Positions 53,759 through 61,148 of a stretch of DNA of 64,000 bases are shown in pieces. The position numbers and the translations under genes were made by a program. The stretch's first letter is position 1, and each line of letters begins with the position of its first letter. The notes below the pieces were generated by a model, which was given only the letters and a program-made list of their open reading frames with translations, had not been told where the DNA came from and searched no databases. Source of the DNA: Mariniblastus sp. (GTDB lineage Bacteria; Planctomycetota; Planctomycetia; Pirellulales; Pirellulaceae); contig JABACA010000002.1 of NCBI GenBank assembly GCA_014237975.1, positions 1 through 64,000 on the forward strand. Reading direction: 5' to 3'.

Positions 53759-56700
53759 ATGAGTTTGGGCTTTGAAATTGGTTTCGACCGCCCGTGGTTT
53801 CTGCTGCTGTTACTGCTTGTGCCGGTCCTCTGGGTGTTGAGCTTTCAATCGCTGGCTGGACTTGGGCGTTGGCGTCGTCTGTGCGCCCTGTTTTTGCGAA
53901 CGTCTGTGTTGGTGATCCTGGTACTAGCCTTGGCCCAAATGCAGTGGCGCGACCGCACCGACCGTTTGACGGTGATTTACCTGTTGGACCAAAGCCAGAG
54001 TATACCGGCCGCCCGGCGCGAATTCATGTTGGAGTATGTTCACCGTGCGGTAAATAGCCAGCGCCGCGATCAAAAACAGGACATGGCTGGCGTAATCGTT
54101 TTTGGGTCAAATGCAAAAATCGAGTCAGCACCTTTTGATGGCGATTTGCCACTCATCGGACGCCTCGGATCCAGTCATGACTTGAAGACCCACGCGACAA
54201 GTCTGGAAGCGGCCATGAAACTGGCCAAGGCCTCGTTTCCGGAAGATACTGCCCGACGGATCGTGATCATTTCGGATGGGAATGAAAATGTGGGCGATGC
54301 TCTTTCCATGGCCCAGTCATTGGCCGAAGACGGGACCGGTATCGATGTGGTTCCCGTGAACCTGTTTTCCGATTCTGAGATAACCGTCGAAAAAGTTGTG
54401 CTCCCATCCGATATCCGAAGGGGGCAGGAATTTGAAGCGAAGATCGTGGTCAATAATGATACGAATTTGGATGCTTCCCAAGGCGAGGGCCAGGTAAGTG
54501 GCAAGCTTCGTTTGACCCAGAAGACAGCCCAACGCGAGGAACTGGTTGTCGAACAGGATGTGGTTTTGGACCCAGGCAAAAATGTATTCCCATTGGTCCA
54601 CAAAGTAGAGCGGGCAGACGTTTTCACATTCGATGCTACTTTTGTTCCCGACGACCCTTCGTCGGACGTGCTGACCCAAAACAATTCGGCCTCGGCGTTC
54701 GCTCACGTGCGAGGCAAAGGCCGGGTGTTGCTGATCGAAGACGGCAACCATCGCGGTGAATTCATACAGCTGATTGAACGGCTTCAATCCAACAACATTG
54801 AAGTGGACGTGATGCCTTCCACCCGCCTCTTCACTTCGTCGGCCGAGCTATTGCAATACGATTCAGTAGTTTTGGCCAACGTCCCGCGGGCGACGGGTGA
54901 ATCAGCCGATGAGGCCGAAGCTTTCAGTGATCAACAAGTGCGAATGCTGGTGCGGAATTGCGAAGAAATGGGCTGCGGTATTGTTATGATCGGTGGTGAC
55001 CGGGCCTTGGGAGCCGGAGGTTGGTCCAATAGTGAACTGGAAAAGGCCATGCCGGTCGATTTTCAAATCAAGAATGACAAGATTGATGCGGTGGGCGCGT
55101 TGGCTTTAATGATGCATGCCTGTGAAATGCCTCAAGGTAATTTTTGGCAAACAAAGATTGCCATGGTTTCCATCGACGTGCTGGGACCGATGGATTATTG
55201 CGGCGTCATCGAGTGGAGTGATTTTGGTGGCACCCCTCGTTGGTTGTGGAAGTTGCCAGATGAGAATGGCAAAAACACTGGCATCGCTCGCGTGTTTGGC
55301 AACCGTAAAACGATGAAACGCATGGTGGGGCGAATGGCCAATGGCGACATGCCGGATTTCAACCAGCCGATGCAATTGACATTGAATGGGCTAAAAAACA
55401 CCAACGCATCGATAAAACACATGATCATTATCAGCGATGGTGACCCGACACCGCCGACGGCCAGGCTTTTGAATGATTTTGTGAAAAACAAAATCAAGAT
55501 TTCTACCGTCGCAGTGGGTACCCATGGGCCGGCCGGAAGCACACCGCTCAAGAACATTGCTCAAAAGACGGGTGGCAAGTATTACGTTGCCAAAAACCCT
55601 CGGGCGCTACCCAAAATCTACCAACGTGAAGCGAGGAGGGTGGCCAAGCCGGTTATCAAGGAATCCAAATCGGGAATGCGAGCGTTGGCTGGAAACTTGT
55701 CATCATCGCACGAGATTCTACAAGGAGTCTCCGTTGAAGAATTGCCCGGATTTTTCGGTTACGTCATGACGACCGTTAAGAAAAATCCACTGGTTGAACA
55801 ATTGTTGTTTTCCAGCGAACCCAATGATAACGGAGAAAATTCGACACTGTTGGCGACGTGGCGATATGGTGTCGGGAGGGCGACGGTGTTCACCAGTGAT
55901 GCCGGACTGGTTTGGACCTCGGAGTGGTTCAACAGCCCGGTTTACGAAAAACTGTTTTCCCAGATGATTCGGCATTCGATGCGACCGATAACTGAAGATG
56001 CAAATTTCTCGGTGGCCACGGAACTGAAGAACAATCAAGGCCGAATTGTCGTTACGGCACTGGATGACGATGAAGAATTTTTGAATTTCCTTGACGTAAG
56101 CGCTCGGGGTATCGATCCGGAGCTGGAGAGTTTTGGGCTGGATTTTGCACAAGTTGGACCTGGCCGATACGTCGCAGAATTTGATGTTGAGGATTCGGGC
56201 AATTACCTGTTTTCAATTTTTCCGGGAGAGGGTTATGAACGTTTGACCACCGGTGTAAATGTTCCCTACTCTTCTGAATATACGGACCGCGAATCCAATA
56301 TTTCTTTGCTGGAGTCAATTGCCGCCCTGAAACCGAATGGTGGCGATTCGGGTGAAATGATCAATGGCGTACTGGATACGGCTGGCCTGGATGATCTGCT
56401 AGGGACCAATACGTTTCGTCCCACCTTGTCACATGCGATCGGTATTCAGGATATTTGGCCCTGGCTACTCGTTTTTTGCGGACTGGTCTTTTTCTCCGAC
56501 GTGTTTGTCCGCCGCGTTGCCATCCGTTTTGACTGGGTCGGTAAAATGGTCTCCGACTGGAAAGCGAAGGGGCAGGATAATCAGGTAGAATCAAGAATTG
56601 CGAGATTGCAAAGTCGTAAAGCCGAGATCGAAAAAGAAATTTCCAGTAAGCGAGCGTCAACGCGATTTGCGCCAGAGCCGGAAAACAGGACCACGGGACG

Positions 56701-56899
56701 GGAACATTTGGAGCAAGTCATTGGTGACGAAATTGATGAAACGGCCGACCGTCGGCGGCCTGGTAAGCGAGATCGTTCCCTGGAGATTGACAAAGAGGAA
56801 AAGTCGTACACGTCGCGTTTATTAGATGCCAAAAGAAAGGCCCAGAAAAAACATAAGCGAAATGATGAACCGGATTCAGACCCGAATGGAACTAAATGA
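53759..56899 (+). CDS. Large membrane protein with vWA domain and amidotransferase-like domain
   Basis: 1046 residues from ATG 53759. Two N-terminal spans (FLLLLLLVPVLWVLSF, 14-29; LRTSVLVILVLALAQM, 46-61) anchor it. The vWA domain starts at TVIYLLDQSQSIP with MIDAS D77-x-S79-x-S81 and includes RIVIISDGNENVGDALSMA. The middle has an amidotransferase-like fold (VLLIEDGNHRGEFIQLI, CGIVMIGGDRALGAGGW), then a second vWA-like stretch (MIIISDGDPTPPTARLLNDF). A C-terminal span (IWPWLLVFCGLVFFSDVFV) is followed by about 130 residues of charged coil, presumably cytoplasmic. First gene of the MoxR cluster; 175 bases precede the MoxR gene. Function unknown; a chaperone-like partner role is inference. 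Confidence 0.88.
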   Translation: MSLGFEIGFDRPWFLLLLLLVPVLWVLSFQSLAGLGRWRRLCALFLRTSVLVILVLALAQMQWRDRTDRLTVIYLLDQSQSIPAARREFMLEYVHRAVNSQRRDQKQDMAGVIVFGSNAKIESAPFDGDLPLIGRLGSSHDLKTHATSLEAAMKLAKASFPEDTARRIVIISDGNENVGDALSMAQSLAEDGTGIDVVPVNLFSDSEITVEKVVLPSDIRRGQEFEAKIVVNNDTNLDASQGEGQVSGKLRLTQKTAQREELVVEQDVVLDPGKNVFPLVHKVERADVFTFDATFVPDDPSSDVLTQNNSASAFAHVRGKGRVLLIEDGNHRGEFIQLIERLQSNNIEVDVMPSTRLFTSSAELLQYDSVVLANVPRATGESADEAEAFSDQQVRMLVRNCEEMGCGIVMIGGDRALGAGGWSNSELEKAMPVDFQIKNDKIDAVGALALMMHACEMPQGNFWQTKIAMVSIDVLGPMDYCGVIEWSDFGGTPRWLWKLPDENGKNTGIARVFGNRKTMKRMVGRMANGDMPDFNQPMQLTLNGLKNTNASIKHMIIISDGDPTPPTARLLNDFVKNKIKISTVAVGTHGPAGSTPLKNIAQKTGGKYYVAKNPRALPKIYQREARRVAKPVIKESKSGMRALAGNLSSSHEILQGVSVEELPGFFGYVMTTVKKNPLVEQLLFSSEPNDNGENSTLLATWRYGVGRATVFTSDAGLVWTSEWFNSPVYEKLFSQMIRHSMRPITEDANFSVATELKNNQGRIVVTALDDDEEFLNFLDVSARGIDPELESFGLDFAQVGPGRYVAEFDVEDSGNYLFSIFPGEGYERLTTGVNVPYSSEYTDRESNISLLESIAALKPNGGDSGEMINGVLDTAGLDDLLGTNTFRPTLSHAIGIQDIWPWLLVFCGLVFFSDVFVRRVAIRFDWVGKMVSDWKAKGQDNQVESRIARLQSRKAEIEKEISSKRASTRFAPEPENRTTGREHLEQVIGDEIDETADRRRPGKRDRSLEIDKEEKSYTSRLLDAKRKAQKKHKRNDEPDSDPNGTK

Positions 56900-57074
56900 C
56901 TTCGATCCGGGTGTGACCGCGGGTCGAAGTCCCACAGATACTATGGTCGTCAGTCCCTTTGGGCTGCCAGGCCAGCAACCAATACCATGCAACATGCAAC
57001 CCCGATACGGGTAGCCGAAACGATGTTTTCGACCGTTTTTATTTGGGGACCGCGAAGAAAGAGGCAGTAAGTTA

Positions 57075-58094
57075 ATGGATGATAAATTTGAACAACAGGC
57101 AGAACAGTTTCGAAAACAGTACGAGACAATCAAGGATGAAGTAGGCAAGGTCATTGTTGGGCATGATGAGATTGTCCACGGTGTCTTAACCTGCATGATG
57201 ATTGGCGGGCATTGTCTGCTTGAAGGTGCGCCCGGATTGGGTAAGACGCTGTTGGTGAGAACGTTGAGCGAGGCGTTGAGCCTAGATTCGAATCGGATTC
57301 AATTCACCCCTGACCTGATGCCGGCCGATATTCTGGGAACCAATATGGTGGTCGAGTCACCCGATGGAAAAAGGAGTTTTGAATACCAAAAAGGTCCCAT
57401 ATTTACTCAGATCTGCTTGGCAGACGAAATCAACCGGGCGACTCCCAAAACCCAATCTGCCATGTTGGAAACGATGCAAGAGGGTACGGTAACCGTTGGC
57501 GGCACCTGTTACCAGCTGAAGCAACCCTTCTTCGTCCTGGCCACTCAAAACCCGATTGAGCAAGAGGGAACCTATCCGTTGCCCGAGGCGCAATTGGACC
57601 GTTTTCTGTTCAAGCTCAACGTGGGGTATTCCGGCCGAGATGATTTGTCGACCATTCTTGAGCGTACCACCAAGGGAATTCATTTGGCGCCGGACAAGGT
57701 GGCCAATGGCGAACAGATCATCGAAATGCAGAATCTGGTTCGGCAAGTGATCTTGGCGGATCATTTACGTGACTACATTGTCCGTTTAACACTGGCAACG
57801 CACCCTGAAGGTGACTTTTCGTGTGACATCACGAATCAGTACCTGCGTTGGGGCAGCAGTCCACGGGGTGCCCAAACACTGGCCTTGGCCTCCAAGGTTC
57901 GCGCGTTGTTAGAGGGCCGTTTTAACGTCAGTTTTGAAGACGTCCGGCGGGTCTACCTGCCTGCCATGCGGCACAGAGTCATTCTTAATTTCGAAGCTCA
58001 GGCCGAAGGAGTGACCCCTGACCAGGTCTTGTTGGAAATCCTCGACAAGGTTTCCGAGAAAGTTGATGACGTGCCGGTTGCCCTGCAAGCTTGA
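57075..58094 (+). CDS. MoxR-family AAA+ ATPase
   Basis: 339 residues, MoxR length. Walker A GAPGLGKT (51-58), Walker B LADEIN with D117-E118, sensor ATQNPIEQEGTYPLPEAQLDRF (the MoxR-specific block including sensor 1), and the lid domain RAQTLALASKVRALLEGR-type at the C-terminus. MoxR ATPases cooperate with vWA-domain proteins in maturation of metalloenzymes or in stress responses. Here it sits between two vWA membrane proteins and directly before a DUF58 protein (28 bases), the classic MoxR arrangement. The ATG at 57075 has AGGCAG upstream. Promoter of its own possible in the 175-base gap upstream. Confidence 0.96.
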   Translation: MDDKFEQQAEQFRKQYETIKDEVGKVIVGHDEIVHGVLTCMMIGGHCLLEGAPGLGKTLLVRTLSEALSLDSNRIQFTPDLMPADILGTNMVVESPDGKRSFEYQKGPIFTQICLADEINRATPKTQSAMLETMQEGTVTVGGTCYQLKQPFFVLATQNPIEQEGTYPLPEAQLDRFLFKLNVGYSGRDDLSTILERTTKGIHLAPDKVANGEQIIEMQNLVRQVILADHLRDYIVRLTLATHPEGDFSCDITNQYLRWGSSPRGAQTLALASKVRALLEGRFNVSFEDVRRVYLPAMRHRVILNFEAQAEGVTPDQVLLEILDKVSEKVDDVPVALQA

Positions 58095-58122
58095 TTACTA
58101 CCCTTTCTATTGAAACAAGTAT

Positions 58123-59040
58123 ATGTCCAAGGTATTAGGCGGAATTTCTGAATCCAAGAAAAACGAACCCCTGCTTGCGCCAGAATTGCTGTCTCAGTTG
58201 GAGCGATTGGAGCTGGTCAGCAGGAAGATATTCCGTGGTCGCATGAAAGGTGAAAGGCGTAGTAAGCGAAAAGGGCAAAGTGTTGAGTTTGCAGATTTTC
58301 GGAACTATGTTGCCGGCGATGATTTGCGGTTTATCGACTGGAACATGTACGCCCGACTGGACAAGCTTTTTTTGAAGCTCTTCATGGAAGAGGAGGACCT
58401 TCATTTTTACGCATTGATTGACGGCAGCAGCTCCATGGAATTTGGCGATCCCAATAAATTTCATTATGCGAAACAACTGGCTGCAGCGCTGGGCTACATT
58501 GGCTTGTGTCGCGCGGATCGCGTCAAAGTTGAATTGCTCGATGCATCCCCCACTTCGGATGCGCCCGTTTTGCGGGGAAAAGCTAACCTGTGGAGAATGT
58601 TGCAATATCTGGAGGGCCTCCAGTCAGGCAACAACTGTACATTGAACGAGGCGATGAAGTCGTTTGCCTTGCGGAATTCGGGCAAGGGAATTCTGGTTCT
58701 GATTACCGACCTGATGGACAAATCCGGCTATGAATCTGCCTTGCGGTATCTGGTAGCCCGGAATCTGGATGTCTACCTGATCCATGTCCTGTCCCAGCCC
58801 GAGATTGACCCCGATATTAACGGGGATTTGCGGTTGCTTGATTGTGAGGATGGGGACGAAGCTGAAATCAGTGTCAGTCAAAGATTAATTGACCGTTACC
58901 GACAGACGTTGGCGACCTATATCGAACAGGCTCGGGAATTTTGTGCCCGTCGAGGAATTGTTTATATGATGACGAGTACCGAACGCCCGGTGGATCGCCT
59001 GGTGTCACGGTATCTTCGACAAAGGGGGTTGGTCCGTTGA
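58123..59040 (+). CDS. DUF58 (vWA-like) protein of the MoxR cluster
   Basis: 305 residues, soluble. The DUF58 hallmark GQSVEFADFRNYVAGDDLRFIDWNMYARLDKLFLKLF (51-87) is complete, and the vWA-like part has the MIDAS-type D100-G-S102-S-S104 in YALIDGSSSMEF. Family members are partners of MoxR ATPases and probably receive its conformational input. The 3' end overlaps the start of the next vWA gene by 4 bases (TTGA), so they are translationally coupled. It is 28 bases behind moxR. ATG 58123 is the only start that keeps the N-terminus. Confidence 0.95.
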   Translation: MSKVLGGISESKKNEPLLAPELLSQLERLELVSRKIFRGRMKGERRSKRKGQSVEFADFRNYVAGDDLRFIDWNMYARLDKLFLKLFMEEEDLHFYALIDGSSSMEFGDPNKFHYAKQLAAALGYIGLCRADRVKVELLDASPTSDAPVLRGKANLWRMLQYLEGLQSGNNCTLNEAMKSFALRNSGKGILVLITDLMDKSGYESALRYLVARNLDVYLIHVLSQPEIDPDINGDLRLLDCEDGDEAEISVSQRLIDRYRQTLATYIEQAREFCARRGIVYMMTSTERPVDRLVSRYLRQRGLVR

Positions 59041-61037
59041 GTTTTAGCCCAATGCTCGGCCCGATTGGCTGGATCATTCTAGGGCTCGTCCCGCCGCTGA
59101 TCCTGATGCTCTACTTTCTTAAGTTACGGCGCACGCCGCTGGAGGTGCCGAGTACCTACCTGTGGACAAAAACGATTGAAGATTTACACGTCAATAGCAT
59201 TTGGCAACGGCTTCGGAACAGCCTTCTATTGCTGCTGCAGCTGTTGCTGGCGCTGTTGTTGATCCTCGCCTGTCTGGGTCCAGGATGCCAGGGCCAAAAA
59301 TTGTCCGGTGATCGCTTTATTCATCTGATTGACCAGTCGGCCAGTATGTCGGCCACCGACCTGCCCAATGGGCAGACTCGTTTGGAATTCGCAAAACAGG
59401 AAGTAGCGAAACTGATTGACAGTATGGATTCCGAGGATACGGCGATGATCATTAGTTTTTCCGACCGGGCCAATGTTAAACAGTCGTATACCCGCAACCG
59501 TTCGTTGCTCAAAAGAAAATTGGCGGAAATAAAACAGACACAGCGTGGCAGTGATATCAGTGAGGCCTTGCTTGCTGCCTCGGGTTTAGCCAACCCGGGT
59601 CGAACCAGTGACCGGGAAAGTGAACGGGACGTGCAGGTAGCCGATGCTTTGGCGGCCAGGCTGTTTATTTTTTCAGACGGCGCCGTTAAGGAAGTAGCGA
59701 ATTTTTCACTTGGAAATCTGGTCCCCGAATATCGCCCTGTCGGTGCCTTTGACATACCGAACAATGTTGGAATTACCGCATTTGCCATCAGTGACGATCT
59801 GGATACGGTCGGACTTCAGGCGTTTGCTCAAATCCAGAACTCTGACGACGAAAATCATTCGGTGGATGTTGAGCTGTATGTGAATGATGAGCTACATGAT
59901 TTGCAGGACGATTTTGAGATTGAGGCTGGAGATACGAGGGGAATCAGTTTCGATCTGGGTGGTTTGTTGGACGGACTTGAATCGTCGGTGCCCGTCCGTC
60001 TGGAGATCAAGGATTCCGATGTCTATTCGCTGGATAATGTTGCCTACGGAATTATCGAGCCACCGAGCCAATCACGGGTTCTCATCCTCACGCGAAATAA
60101 TCCATACCTCCAGTTCGTGTTTGAAACGGACCGGTTGAAAAAATTGGCAGAGGTTGAGTTCAAGGAGCCCGACTTCCTTAAAACAAAAGAGTACCAGGAC
60201 AACGCGATATTGGGCATTTACGATTGCGTCATATTTGATCAATGCGCTCCGGAAAAAATGCCGGAATGCAACACTGTTTTTATCGGCAGCTTGCCAACTT
60301 CGGAAGAATGGCAGGCCTCCGAGAAACAGTTTCCTACGCTGGTTGTCGATACGGACAACTCACATCCATTGATGTACAATATTCAAATGGGCAACGTACT
60401 GATTATTGAATCAAGTCAATTAACGGGGCCCAAGGGGATGGTGGCGTTGATGGAATCGACATCCGGTACGATTATGGGTGTTGGTCCTCGGGGTGGTTTT
60501 GAAGACTTGGTAATAGGGTTTCCAATTATTGAGTACTCGGATCAAGGAGATGAGACGCACAATTCCGATTGGCCCAATCATCTCAGTTTCCCCTTGTTCA
60601 TGCAGAATGTCGTCATTGGACTGGGCGGCGGGTCGCGATTCGATTCGACCCAGGGCACCCAGCCTGGTAAACTGGTGAATATCAAAACACGGATGCCGAC
60701 GTCCAGCGTAGAGGTTCGTGATCCGGTTGGTGACACGATTGAATTACGACCACGAGCAGATCGTTCCTTCGTTTATGGAAATGCAGAATCGACCGGGATC
60801 TATTCGGTCATCGATAAGGAATCCGAACTGCAGGACCAGGTGTTTCCGGTAAATTTGATGGATTCTCGAGAAAGCAACCTGGCTGTCCGGGAAAACCTGG
60901 AAATTGGTTATGATGAAATCATCGGATCAGTTGAGTCGATACCGGAAACCAAGCAATATTGGCCTTGGTTGGTGCTTATCTGCCTGTTTGTTTTGATAAT
61001 GGAGTGGTTTATCTATAACCGTCGCGTATTCATATAA
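59037..61037 (+). CDS. BatA-like membrane vWA protein
   Basis: 666 residues from TTG 59037, chosen because AAGGGGG lies 8 bases upstream and the start overlaps the DUF58 stop (TTGA). ATG 59052 is the alternative. N-terminal spans: WIILGLVPPLILMLYFLKL (residues 12-30; the BatA-like RRTPLEVPSTYLW follows) and LLLLLQLLLALLLILACLG (63-81). vWA domain with MIDAS D99-x-S101-x-S103 (FIHLIDQSASMSA). A beta-rich region (200-620) carries no further catalytic motif. C-terminal span (WPWLVLICLFVLIMEWFIYNRR). By position it is the periplasmic-side partner of the MoxR/DUF58 pair; what it matures is unknown. Confidence 0.92.
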   Translation: MSFSPMLGPIGWIILGLVPPLILMLYFLKLRRTPLEVPSTYLWTKTIEDLHVNSIWQRLRNSLLLLLQLLLALLLILACLGPGCQGQKLSGDRFIHLIDQSASMSATDLPNGQTRLEFAKQEVAKLIDSMDSEDTAMIISFSDRANVKQSYTRNRSLLKRKLAEIKQTQRGSDISEALLAASGLANPGRTSDRESERDVQVADALAARLFIFSDGAVKEVANFSLGNLVPEYRPVGAFDIPNNVGITAFAISDDLDTVGLQAFAQIQNSDDENHSVDVELYVNDELHDLQDDFEIEAGDTRGISFDLGGLLDGLESSVPVRLEIKDSDVYSLDNVAYGIIEPPSQSRVLILTRNNPYLQFVFETDRLKKLAEVEFKEPDFLKTKEYQDNAILGIYDCVIFDQCAPEKMPECNTVFIGSLPTSEEWQASEKQFPTLVVDTDNSHPLMYNIQMGNVLIIESSQLTGPKGMVALMESTSGTIMGVGPRGGFEDLVIGFPIIEYSDQGDETHNSDWPNHLSFPLFMQNVVIGLGGGSRFDSTQGTQPGKLVNIKTRMPTSSVEVRDPVGDTIELRPRADRSFVYGNAESTGIYSVIDKESELQDQVFPVNLMDSRESNLAVRENLEIGYDEIIGSVESIPETKQYWPWLVLICLFVLIMEWFIYNRRVFI

Positions 61038-61148
61038 TCATCCAATCGATTCGGTATTTGATCCTGCTGGTTTGGACAAGGTTATAAGAGTCATTTCGGT
61101 GCCAGTCGACCCGGCGGAAAAGATGAACAACACGGAGCGCGATTTGTC